NCBI GenBank assembly: GCA_020628545.1
Contig: JAHDEX010000019.1
Location: forward strand, 1 to 37,624
From: Paracoccaceae bacterium
Lineage (GTDB): Bacteria; Pseudomonadota; Alphaproteobacteria; Rhodobacterales; Rhodobacteraceae
DNA: 37,624 bases
Reading direction: 5' to 3'
Of the stretch, positions 17,293-27,531 are shown piece after piece. Positions within the stretch are counted from its first letter, which is position 1. Each line of letters starts with the position of its first letter. Position numbers and translations under genes: made by a program. Under the pieces are notes generated by a model. It ran no database searches. It was not told the origin of the DNA and was given only the letters and a program-made list of their open reading frames with translations.

Positions 17293-18257
17293 CGCGGCGG
17301 AACGTAAACGATGGTTTGCGCGGCATCCAAGACGACACCGTCGCGGATCATCTGGATCTCACCTACGTAGTTGCCGGGCATCCAACCACCCGATGGAGCG
17401 CGACGCCCCACAGCGCGAAAAAGCTGTGACTGCGTTTTTTCGAGCGCAGTGGATTCGTCCATGACATGTCCCTGCGGCCCTTCGATCCGCAGATGCAGCG
17501 TATCGCCTTCGCGTCCCCCAAAAGCATAGCCCCAAACGACCAACGGTTGATCGGCGGCGATGACGTCGGCAGCAGCACTGCCTTGCTTGATCGCCTCATA
17601 CTCCGGCACTTCTGGGGCGAAGCCTGCTGTGATGAGGCCACCGGGCTGCATGTCGAGGTTATCTGCCCACAGGGTCTGATGCGCCGGTGCATTGCAAGAC
17701 AGTTTTCCATCGGGGTCAAAGGGGTCGATGACCTCACCATCTTTGCGAACGGAGAGGTGCAGATGTGGGAACTGGGTTTGGCCGGAAAGGCCAATTTGAC
17801 CAAGTACATCGCCCGCTTCGACACGGTCGCGCGCTGTTACGGCGACGGATCCGTTCTTGAGGTGGCAGTACTGCGTTTCCCAACCGCCATCATGCTGCAC
17901 AACGACGCCGTTGCCGCACTCGCGCCCATTCACGTCAGGTGCGTCGGGTCCGATTTGGCGGGCGTCTTCCATCCCGTCCCGCACACCCACGACAAGTCCG
18001 GGTGCAGCGGCGAGGACATCCACGCCCGCGCGAATGGCGCTGAGCGAGGGCAAGGCGAAATCAGTCCCCTTGTGTCCATCGTAAGTGAGGGGACCACATT
18101 GAAAATCGGACGCCCCCGGACCGGGATCATGATCAACAGATTGCTGGATGTAGCAATCGACACCGAGCGTGCAATCGACTGGTGTTTCCAAACGCAAATC
18201 CCCCGCAACCGGGCCGGCTGCGAGGGATGTGATCAGAACTGCGCCGAAGCGCCGCAA
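17289..18257 (-). CDS. M23-family metallopeptidase (LytM-type peptidoglycan endopeptidase)
   Basis: A 322-residue exported zinc peptidase. A signal peptide (MRRFGAVLITSLAAGPVAG) is followed by the LytM fold with its ligands: H62 and D66 in GHKGTDFALP, H132 in YCHLKNGS, and H165/H167 in PHLHLSV. All metal and catalytic positions are present, so it is probably active on peptide crosslinks of the cell wall. A strand-rich C-terminal region (about 230-322) may be a binding module. The start is a TTG at 18257 that directly abuts the clpA TGA in the same frame, without a Shine-Dalgarno; translation must depend on coupling to clpA. No other nearby codon would keep the signal peptide. Confidence 0.87.
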   Translation of the reverse strand: MRRFGAVLITSLAAGPVAGDLRLETPVDCTLGVDCYIQQSVDHDPGPGASDFQCGPLTYDGHKGTDFALPSLSAIRAGVDVLAAAPGLVVGVRDGMEDARQIGPDAPDVNGRECGNGVVVQHDGGWETQYCHLKNGSVAVTARDRVEAGDVLGQIGLSGQTQFPHLHLSVRKDGEVIDPFDPDGKLSCNAPAHQTLWADNLDMQPGGLITAGFAPEVPEYEAIKQGSAAADVIAADQPLVVWGYAFGGREGDTLHLRIEGPQGHVMDESTALEKTQSQLFRAVGRRAPSGGWMPGNYVGEIQMIRDGVVLDAAQTIVYVPPR

Positions 18258-20579
18258 TCAGTCAGCGGTCAGAAGCGGTGGCTTCTTCCCGGAATCTTCG
18301 ATCTTGCCTTGCTCTGGCTCTGTGTAGCGCAGATCGAGCTTGCCATCTTTGACACCGACTTGAACCACGCCGCCTTTCATCAACTTGCCGAACAGCAGTT
18401 CCTCTGCAAGGGGCTTTTTGATGTTTTCCTGGATCACGCGGCTAAGTGGGCGTGCACCCATCTTGCTGTCGTAACCCTTGTCGGCGAGCCATTCTGCTGC
18501 CTTCGGCGTCAGGTCGATGTGGACGTTGCGGTCCATCAGCTGATTTTCCAACTGCAGCACGAACTTCTCAACCACGCGCAGGATCACTGGTTTCGGCAGT
18601 GCGCCAAAGCTGATGATCGCATCCAGACGGTTGCGGAATTCTGGCGTGAAGTGCTTTTCGATGGCGATAGCATCTTCGCCTTCACGGCTTTCACGGCCAA
18701 AGCCCAACGCGTTCTTGTTCAGTTCAGCCGCACCGGCATTCGATGTCATGATCAGGATCACGTTTCGGAAATCTGTCGTCCGACCATTGTGGTCAGTCAG
18801 TTTCCCGTGGTCCATCACCTGCAGCAGGATGTTGTAGACATCCGGGTGCGCTTTTTCCATCTCGTCAAGCAGCAGAACGCAGTGGGGGTTTTGGTCGACC
18901 CCATCGGTCAGCATACCGCCTTGATCGAATCCTACGTAACCGGGAGGTGCACCAATTAGACGCGAAACGGCGTGCTTTTCCATGTACTCCGACATGTCAA
19001 AGCGCAGCAGTTCCACACCCAGCGTATCCGCCAGCTGTTTCGCGACTTCGGTCTTACCCACACCGGTTGGCCCGGCAAAGAGGTAGTTACCGATAGGCTT
19101 CTCAGGTTCCCGCAGACCGGCACGTGCCAGCTTGATGGCAGAAGACAGCGCTTCGATTGCCGCGTCCTGGCCAAAGACCACGCGCTTGAGCGACTTTTCG
19201 AGGTCTTTGAGCACCTCTGCGTCGTCCTTGCTGACGTTCTTCGGTGGGATGCGGGCGATCTTCGCTACGACAGCCTCAATATCCTTGGGGCCAATCGTTT
19301 TGCGACGCTTGGATTCCGCGACAAGATGCTGTGCGGCACCCGCTTCATCAATCACGTCAATCGCCTTGTCGGGCAGCTTGCGGTCGTTGATGTAGCGCGC
19401 GGACAGCTCCACTGCCGTGCGGATCGCATCGGAGGTATATTTGATCGAGTGGTGATCCTCGAAGTAAGGCTTCAGGCCACGCAGAATTTTCACCGCATCT
19501 TCGACAGACGGCTCATTCACGTCGATCTTCTGAAAGCGACGGGACAAGGCGCGATCTTTCTCAAAGTGCTGGCGGAATTCCTTGTAGGTCGTGGACCCCA
19601 TGCAGCGCAGCTTACCGCCCTGCAGTGCAGGTTTCAGCAGGTTGGAGGCATCCATGGCTCCACCAGAGGTCGCACCCGCGCCGATGACGGTGTGGATTTC
19701 GTCGATGAAGAGCACCGCATCGGGGTGATCTTCCATCTCAGTCATCACCGCCTTCAGACGTTCCTCAAAATCACCGCGGTAGCGTGTGCCAGCCAACAAT
19801 GCGCCCATGTCGAGCGAGTAGATTGTGGCGCTCGCCAACACTTCAGGCGTTTCGCCCTGGACGATCTTATAGGCGAGACCTTCTGCAATTGCGGTCTTAC
19901 CAACGCCGGGATCACCCACCAGCAGTGGGTTGTTCTTGCGACGGCGGCAAAGCACTTGAATACAGCGTTCGACCTCATGCGCGCGCCCGATCAGCGGATC
20001 AACGTCGCCTTTCGTCGCTTTCGCGTTCAGATCAACGCAATACTTTGCCAGCGCTGACTTTTCGTCTTCGCTGTCGCTCCCTTCGACAGTTTCGCCATCG
20101 GTGGAGCCTTGGACCGGGCGGCTTTCACCGTACGCGGGATCTTTGGCCACGCCATGCGCGATGAAGTTCACCGCGTCGTAGCGGGTCATGTCCTGTTCTT
20201 GTAGGAAGTAGGCGGCATTACTTTCGCGCTCGGCAAAAATTGCGACAAGTACGTTGGCGCCCGTAACTTCAGACCGGCCTGACGATTGGACGTGGATCGC
20301 GGCGCGTTGGATAACACGCTGGAAGGCGGCGGTCGGTACGGCTTCTGATCCGTCCACATCAGTGATCAGGTTCGACAGATCGTCGTCGATGAACTCTTCG
20401 AGGTCTTTGCGCAATTCATCGAGGTTCACGGCACAGGCCTGCATCACGCGGGCAGCGTCCGGTTCGTCGATCAGGGCCATCAAAAGGTGTTCCAGTGTTG
20501 CCAATTCGTGGCGGCGTGCGTTGGCCAGCGCCAGCGCCCCATGGATTGACTGCTCAAGTGTTGTCGAAAATGATGGCAC
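18258..20579 (-). CDS. clpA: ATP-dependent Clp protease ATP-binding subunit ClpA
   Basis: A 773-residue AAA+ unfoldase that feeds substrates to ClpP. It has an N-domain of two Clp repeats (about 1-145), a first AAA module with Walker A GDPGVGKT (222-229) and Walker B VLFIDEIHT (about 289-297), and a second module with Walker A GPTGVGKT (502-509) and Walker B VLLLDEMEKAH. The ClpP-contact loop appears as ALGFGRE. The linker between modules is short, as in ClpA rather than ClpB. The start is a GTG with AAGGAG 8 nt upstream. No clpS is adjacent; gloB is the upstream neighbour. An M23 peptidase gene follows without a gap. Confidence 0.97.
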   Translation of the reverse strand: MPSFSTTLEQSIHGALALANARRHELATLEHLLMALIDEPDAARVMQACAVNLDELRKDLEEFIDDDLSNLITDVDGSEAVPTAAFQRVIQRAAIHVQSSGRSEVTGANVLVAIFAERESNAAYFLQEQDMTRYDAVNFIAHGVAKDPAYGESRPVQGSTDGETVEGSDSEDEKSALAKYCVDLNAKATKGDVDPLIGRAHEVERCIQVLCRRRKNNPLLVGDPGVGKTAIAEGLAYKIVQGETPEVLASATIYSLDMGALLAGTRYRGDFEERLKAVMTEMEDHPDAVLFIDEIHTVIGAGATSGGAMDASNLLKPALQGGKLRCMGSTTYKEFRQHFEKDRALSRRFQKIDVNEPSVEDAVKILRGLKPYFEDHHSIKYTSDAIRTAVELSARYINDRKLPDKAIDVIDEAGAAQHLVAESKRRKTIGPKDIEAVVAKIARIPPKNVSKDDAEVLKDLEKSLKRVVFGQDAAIEALSSAIKLARAGLREPEKPIGNYLFAGPTGVGKTEVAKQLADTLGVELLRFDMSEYMEKHAVSRLIGAPPGYVGFDQGGMLTDGVDQNPHCVLLLDEMEKAHPDVYNILLQVMDHGKLTDHNGRTTDFRNVILIMTSNAGAAELNKNALGFGRESREGEDAIAIEKHFTPEFRNRLDAIISFGALPKPVILRVVEKFVLQLENQLMDRNVHIDLTPKAAEWLADKGYDSKMGARPLSRVIQENIKKPLAEELLFGKLMKGGVVQVGVKDGKLDLRYTEPEQGKIEDSGKKPPLLTAD

Positions 20580-20594
20580 GCTTTGTGCTCCTTT

Positions 20595-20660
20595 TCATCG
20601 GGGTGCCGCTGCGAAGGGCAACGCCACCGTGGCCTCCTAGAACTTAAGGTCTGGTTTCAT
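20595..20660 (-). other. Two mini-ORFs in the clpA leader
   Basis: Reading toward clpA, ATG at 20660 starts MKPDLKF and ends TAG at 20637, with AAGGA 6 nt before it. The stop overlaps an AGGAGG (20638-20633), 5 nt before a GTG at 20627 that starts MALPFAAAPR and ends TGA at 20595. The clpA Shine-Dalgarno (20593-20588) follows directly. Whether the peptides are made is unknown; a leader-peptide role is inference. Confidence 0.35.
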
Positions 20661-20685
20661 AACCTATCCTTCAAGTTCTTTTTTT
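20640..20685. other. Hairpin in the clpA leader, terminator-like on the plus strand
   Basis: GAACTTAAGG (20640-20649) pairs with CCTTCAAGTTC (20668-20678) with one bulged base. An inner GGTT/AACC stem and a four-base loop lie inside. On the plus strand seven T follow (20679-20685), so it could end antisense transcription. On the clpA strand it is a folded leader with the first mini-ORF ATG in its loop. Confidence 0.5.
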
Positions 20686-20757
20686 CAAAATTGTGGTCAC
20701 AAAACGTTTTATTGTGTCGTGACCGCCTTTTTTGCGGGTTCTCTGCCCGCCGATTCA

Positions 20758-21525
20758 TCAGAAGTTGTCTTTGCGTTTGCGGATCTCGGCAAAAACCGCT
20801 GAATCGCCAGCTGTTTGCATACCAAGGTGTGCACGGATTGCAGGATCGTCGGGTCGCAGGAACGGGTTGGTTTTTTTCTCATCCCCCAGCCGCGAGGGGA
20901 CTGTTGGGATGTTGTTTTGCTGCGCCGTCTCGATGGCGGACTTCCGGGATATAAGGTCTGGATTGTCAGGATCAATGGTCACCGCAAAGCGCGCGTTGGC
21001 CAGCGTGTACTCGTGACCTGAGCAGACGGTGGTTTCGTCGGGCAAGGCGCGTAGTTTGCTGAGGCTCGCCCACATTTGCGCAGCCGTGCCTTCGAAAAGT
21101 CGCCCACAACCAAGCGCCATCAGACTATCGGCGGTGAAGACATGAGCGATGCCCGGCATATAAAAGGCGATATGCCCCACGGTGTGCCCAGACACATCCA
21201 TGACCTGCACCTCTTCGTCCAAAAGCTTGAAACGGTCCCCGTCACTGACTTCCTTTGTCAAACGCGGCAAGCGGTGGGCATCTGCGGAGGCGCCAACAAT
21301 TGTCGCATCCGGCGCAAGGTTGAGTTCGCCGAGCCCCTGCACGTGATCAGCGTGATGGTGTGTGATCAAAACAGTTTTAAGCGTCCAGCCATGCGCTGAC
21401 AAAGCATCGTTGATGGGTTTGGCTTCGGGGATATCCACAAGGGCTGCTTCCCCTGAATCGGGTTTGGCGATCAGGAACGCGTAGTTGTCGTTCAGGCAGG
21501 GGATCGTCAGAACAGTCAAAGGCAT
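20758..21525 (-). CDS. gloB: Hydroxyacylglutathione hydrolase (glyoxalase II)
   Basis: A 255-residue metallo-beta-lactamase-fold enzyme. It hydrolyses S-D-lactoylglutathione to D-lactate and glutathione, completing methylglyoxal detoxification. The metal motif is THHHADHVQG. Further ligands lie in VSGHTVGHIAFY and in DSLMALGCGRLFEGT; the HEYTLANARFA segment carries substrate-binding residues. I placed the start at 21525 (MPLTVLTIPCLNDNYAF), where family members begin; ATG at 21543 and TTG at 21570 are open in frame, and none of the three has a good ribosome-binding site. It is divergent from a methyltransferase gene, 61 bp away, and lies upstream of clpA. Confidence 0.95.
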   Translation of the reverse strand: MPLTVLTIPCLNDNYAFLIAKPDSGEAALVDIPEAKPINDALSAHGWTLKTVLITHHHADHVQGLGELNLAPDATIVGASADAHRLPRLTKEVSDGDRFKLLDEEVQVMDVSGHTVGHIAFYMPGIAHVFTADSLMALGCGRLFEGTAAQMWASLSKLRALPDETTVCSGHEYTLANARFAVTIDPDNPDLISRKSAIETAQQNNIPTVPSRLGDEKKTNPFLRPDDPAIRAHLGMQTAGDSAVFAEIRKRKDNF

Positions 21526-21586
21526 GGTCAACGGCACTTTCATTGCTATGGTGCAGCAAGACTGACCCAAAGGATGCGCGCCCGCA

Positions 21587-22354
21587 ATGCACCTCGACGT
21601 TCTTGATCTGCGGAACTTCTACTATCGAAGTGCACTTGGCCGCACGGCGCAGAAGATTGTCCGTGATGAGCTTGTAGCTTGGTGGCCCGACGTCAAAGGA
21701 CAAACCGTCGCAGGCTTTGGATTTGCGGTGCCGCTTTTGCGGCCATTCCTGGGTCAGGCGCGCCGCGTCTTGGGGCTGATGCCGGGTCCTCAGGGGGTGA
21801 TGCCTTGGCCTGCCGGGCTGCCGAATGTTTCGGTTCTGTGCCACGAAACGCTTTGGCCCGTTGAGACGGGCAGTGTTGATCGCCTGGTGGTTCTGCATGG
21901 CCTTGAGACGTCGGAAAACGCGCCGGCTTTGCTGGATCAATGCTGGCGGGTGCTGGGCCCGGGGGGCAAGGCGGTCTTTATCGTGCCGAACCGCGCGGGC
22001 ATCTGGTCGCGGTCCGATGCGACGCCGTTTGGGTACGGGCGGCCTTATTCTATGGGTCAGCTCGAAGCACAGCTGCGCAAGCATCAGTTCGTGACCGAAA
22101 AATCGCGCTCGGCGCTGTACCTGCCGCCGTCTGACAAACGGTTCTGGCGCAAGTTTGCAGGTCCGTTGGAACGGTTTGGGCACCGGATGCCGGTATTCGC
22201 GACGGGGGGCGTTCTGATGGTTGAGGTGACAAAGCAGATGGCCGCACCGACCCGCCCGGGTCTCTCGGCAGCGGTGAAACGACCATTAAAGGCGCTTGAG
22301 GGAATAGGGGCACCCGTCCCGGATACGGCACGCGGCCGCGACAACACGTGCTGA
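21587..22354 (+). CDS. Class I SAM-dependent methyltransferase-like protein
   Basis: A 255-residue protein with the late part of a class I methyltransferase fold: [41 protein letters not shown] reads as motifs II and III of this fold (described here across about residues 103-145). Motif I is degenerate ([14 protein letters not shown]), so cofactor binding is uncertain. The C-terminus from about 215 is basic and Pro-rich and probably disordered. The substrate is unknown. A gene of this type beside gloB is a familiar arrangement in the Rhodobacteraceae as I recall it. Codon use does not differ visibly from its neighbours. Confidence 0.75.
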   Translation: MHLDVLDLRNFYYRSALGRTAQKIVRDELVAWWPDVKGQTVAGFGFAVPLLRPFLGQARRVLGLMPGPQGVMPWPAGLPNVSVLCHETLWPVETGSVDRLVVLHGLETSENAPALLDQCWRVLGPGGKAVFIVPNRAGIWSRSDATPFGYGRPYSMGQLEAQLRKHQFVTEKSRSALYLPPSDKRFWRKFAGPLERFGHRMPVFATGGVLMVEVTKQMAAPTRPGLSAAVKRPLKALEGIGAPVPDTARGRDNTC

Positions 22355-22592
22355 ATGATCTGAAAGCGGAAACAGTTATCCGTGCCGCGCGGAACGGTTC
22401 ACAGCCTAGGGTTCAGCCGGTCTCAAAACGCGCAAGATTTGTGCGCGCGGGCGCTTGCGGCACTATAGGTCCTCTGCTACATCGCACGAGATTTTGAAGC
22501 CCCCGTGTAGCGGAGGCCCAACAGAATGCCTGATTTGCAACGCTCTGCTCGCAAGAATCGTCGCAACGGCATCGAAGATCGGAAGGGTGGAC
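22355..22592. other. Leader region of the atp operon
   Basis: This 238-bp gap before atpH holds a CGCGCA/TGCGCG hairpin (22429-22447), a possible promoter (22439-22469), and a GGAGG followed by an ATG (22526) that opens a 34-codon frame overlapping the atpH start. No terminator of the methyltransferase gene is visible. Confidence 0.5.
22439..22469 (+). promoter_or_regulatory. Possible promoter of the atpHAGDC operon
   Basis: TTGTGC (22439-22444) and TATAGG (22464-22469) lie 19 nt apart, or 18 nt if CTATAG is used. The match is partial. The -35 overlaps the arm of a small inverted repeat, which could be an operator. Confidence 0.3.
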
Positions 22593-23153
22593 GTGTCCGA
22601 AACTGCAGGTATCTCCACAGGCATTGCTGAACGTTACGCGTCAGCTGTGTTTGACCTCGCCAAAGAAGGCAAAGATCTCAAGGCACTTGAATCAGATGTT
22701 GCCGCAATTGAAGGCGCAATCGCGGAAAGCGAGGATTTCCGCACATTGCTGACCTCGCCGCTTTATGGCCGTGAAGAGCAGCAGGGCGCGATTGCCGCGA
22801 TCGCTCAAAAGATGGGGCTGTCCGGAACCACCAGCAACGTTTTAAGCCTGCTGGCATCGAAGCGCCGTTTGTTTGTGCTTCCGCAACTGGCAACTGTTCT
22901 GCGCGAACGGTTAGCCGAAGAACGTGGCGAAGTCACCGCAGAGGTCACTACAGCCAAGAAGCTAACGAAGACCCAGATGGACAAGCTTGCCAAGACCCTC
23001 AAAGAGCAGGTCGGCAAGGCCGTGACAATTCAAGAGACCGTGGATGAAGGCATCATCGGCGGTCTTATCGTTAAAGTGGGCTCGAAGATGATCGACACGT
23101 CGATCAAGTCGAAGCTCAACGCACTCCAGAACACTATGAAAGAGGTCGGATAA
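22593..23153 (+). CDS. atpH: F0F1 ATP synthase subunit delta
   Basis: A 186-residue OSCP/delta subunit that ties the F1 head to the peripheral stalk. The N-terminal helical domain (AERYASAVFDLAKEG, about 12-26) and the C-terminal ending (DEGIIGGLIVKVGSKMIDTSIKSKL shown in part: VDEGIIGGLIVKVGSKMID) are diagnostic. The start is a GTG at 22593 with GAAGGG 5 nt upstream; the open frame continues upstream but that part is unlike any delta subunit. First gene of the F1 operon, directly followed by atpA. The F0 genes (a, b, c) are not here, as usual in alphaproteobacteria, where they form a separate cluster. Confidence 0.96.
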   Translation: MSETAGISTGIAERYASAVFDLAKEGKDLKALESDVAAIEGAIAESEDFRTLLTSPLYGREEQQGAIAAIAQKMGLSGTTSNVLSLLASKRRLFVLPQLATVLRERLAEERGEVTAEVTTAKKLTKTQMDKLAKTLKEQVGKAVTIQETVDEGIIGGLIVKVGSKMIDTSIKSKLNALQNTMKEVG

Positions 23154-24689
<1,536 letters not shown>

Positions 24690-24713
24690 TTCTCGGGACT
24701 AAGGAGGCACCTT

Positions 24714-25586
24714 ATGCCCAGTCTTAAGGACCTTAAAAATCGGATTGAAAGCGTGAAATCCACGCGGAAGATCACCAAAGCGATGCAGATGGTCGCGGCT
24801 GCAAAATTGCGTCGCGCCCAGGATGCAGCTGAGGCGGCACGCCCATATACAGAGCGTTTCAACGCTGTGATGGCGGGGCTGGCGTCTGGTGCGGCGGGTT
24901 CGCCTGCGGCACCAAAGCTGTTGTCGGGCACCGGTTCTGACCAGACCCACCTGTTGGTGGTGATGACGGCGGAACGGGGCCTTTGCGGAGGCTTTAACAG
25001 CAACATCGCAAAGCTGGCACGCCAGACAGCACAAAAGCTGTTGGCCGAAGGCAAAACCGTGAAGATCCTGACCGTCGGCAAAAAAGGCCGCGACGCGATC
25101 AAACGGGACTACGGCAATCACTTTGTCGGGCACGTTGACCTGACAGAGGTGAAGCGGGTGGGGTATGCAAACGCTCAGGACATCGCCAAAGACGTGCTTG
25201 GCCGCTTTGACGCGGGTGAGTTCGACATTGCGACGATCTTCTACGCCCGCTTCGAAAACGTTGTGACCCAGCACCCAACGGCTCAGCAGATTATCCCGGC
25301 CCAGTTCGAAGAAACTGAAGGCGGCGAAAGCACCCTTTATGACTACGAACCGTCCGAAGATGCGATCCTCGCTGACCTGTTGCCACGTGGTGTTGCGACA
25401 CAGATCTTTGCTGCACTGCTCGAAAACGCCGCGTCAGAGCAAGGTGCGCGTCAGTCCGCGATGGACAACGCGACCCGCAACGCCGGCGAGATGATCGACA
25501 AGCTGACGATTGAGTTCAACCGCTCCCGTCAGGCTGTGATCACCAACGAGCTGATTGAAATTATTTCGGGCGCGGAAGCGCTCTAA
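24714..25586 (+). CDS. atpG: F0F1 ATP synthase subunit gamma
   Basis: A 290-residue central-stalk subunit that rotates inside the alpha3beta3 head. The N-terminal helix ([20 protein letters not shown], residues 2-21) and the C-terminal helix ([17 protein letters not shown] then [22 protein letters not shown]) are the conserved pair forming the shaft coiled coil. [11 protein letters not shown] in the Rossmann-like middle is also typical. The start has a strong AAGGAGG about 6 nt upstream. Confidence 0.98.
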   Translation: MPSLKDLKNRIESVKSTRKITKAMQMVAAAKLRRAQDAAEAARPYTERFNAVMAGLASGAAGSPAAPKLLSGTGSDQTHLLVVMTAERGLCGGFNSNIAKLARQTAQKLLAEGKTVKILTVGKKGRDAIKRDYGNHFVGHVDLTEVKRVGYANAQDIAKDVLGRFDAGEFDIATIFYARFENVVTQHPTAQQIIPAQFEETEGGESTLYDYEPSEDAILADLLPRGVATQIFAALLENAASEQGARQSAMDNATRNAGEMIDKLTIEFNRSRQAVITNELIEIISGAEAL

Positions 25587-27029
<1,443 letters not shown>

Positions 27030-27054
27030 TCTCTGATCGGAAAGGAGCCACAAG

Positions 27055-27477
27055 ATGGCAGTACAATTCGATCTTGTCTCGCCGGAACGTCGGTTAGCCT
27101 CTGTTGAGGCGACCGAGGTTAAGATCCCGGGCGCGGACGGCGACATGACTGCGATGGAGGGGCACGCCCCCACCATCACAACTTTGCGCCCCGGCGTGTT
27201 GTCTGTGGTGCACAGTGGCGGCACGGATGACTATGTAGTGATTGGTGGCTTTGCCGAGATCACAGCGTCTGGTGTGTCAGTGTTGGCAGAGCGCGCCTTG
27301 CCAAAGGCGGAAGTCACGCAAGAGATGTTCAATGGCATGGTCAAAGAGGCGAAAGAGGCCTACGCGACCGCGCAGGAAACCTTCAAGAATGAACCTGGCC
27401 CGGTTGACGATGCAGCGAAGCTGATGGCCGATATGGTTGCCGTTGGGGGCCACATCGGGCTGACCGCAGCAGACTAA
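27055..27477 (+). CDS. atpC: F0F1 ATP synthase subunit epsilon
   Basis: A 140-residue protein whose N-terminal beta-sandwich ([37 protein letters not shown], residues 2-38, begins with the usual FDLVSPE segment) seats epsilon on the gamma/c-ring foot. The C-terminal part (about 90-140) keeps only a helical remnant, and its inhibitory helix differs from that of E. coli, as in other alphaproteobacteria where a zeta subunit may inhibit. AAGGAG precedes the start. Last gene of the operon; an intrinsic terminator follows 25 bp after the stop. Confidence 0.96.
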   Translation: MAVQFDLVSPERRLASVEATEVKIPGADGDMTAMEGHAPTITTLRPGVLSVVHSGGTDDYVVIGGFAEITASGVSVLAERALPKAEVTQEMFNGMVKEAKEAYATAQETFKNEPGPVDDAAKLMADMVAVGGHIGLTAAD

Positions 27478-27502
27478 GCTTTCCGCTTGAAACGAATTGA
27501 AG

Positions 27503-27531
27503 AGGCCTCACCGCGTGTGGGGCCTTTTTTT
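27503..27531 (+). terminator. Intrinsic terminator of the atp operon
   Basis: AGGCCTCAC (27503-27511) and GTGGGGCCT (27517-27525) form a 9-bp stem with one G-T pair and a CGCGT loop, followed by a run of seven T (27525-27531). The T-run overlaps the stop codon of the convergent GGDEF gene (27530-27532). In the other direction the stem is not followed by a T-run, so it acts mainly on the atp transcript. Confidence 0.9.

Larger units (their letters stand above)
20580..20757. other. clpA-gloB intergenic region with palindromes
   Basis: This 178-bp gap holds the leader hairpin and mini-ORFs listed separately. Further upstream of clpA are a TTGTG-GT-CACAA palindrome (20691-20702), GGTCAC/GTGACC arms (20695-20700, 20719-20724) and AAAACGTTTT (20701-20710). 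A GCGGG/CCCGC hairpin lies at 20734-20750. A clpA promoter must lie here but no convincing -35/-10 pair stands out. Confidence 0.5.

Noticed and set aside
17466-18959. A 497-codon open frame on the plus strand across the M23 peptidase and clpA
   Set aside because: Antisense to two well-supported genes, composition unlike a real protein (Cys- and His-rich), no start signal.
18972-20057. A 361-codon plus-strand open frame inside clpA
   Set aside because: Same reason: a codon-bias shadow of clpA.
20734-20750. Hairpin after gloB as an intrinsic terminator
   Set aside because: The 5-bp GCGGG/CCCGC stem is followed on the gloB strand by A residues, not T, so it does not fit a terminator.
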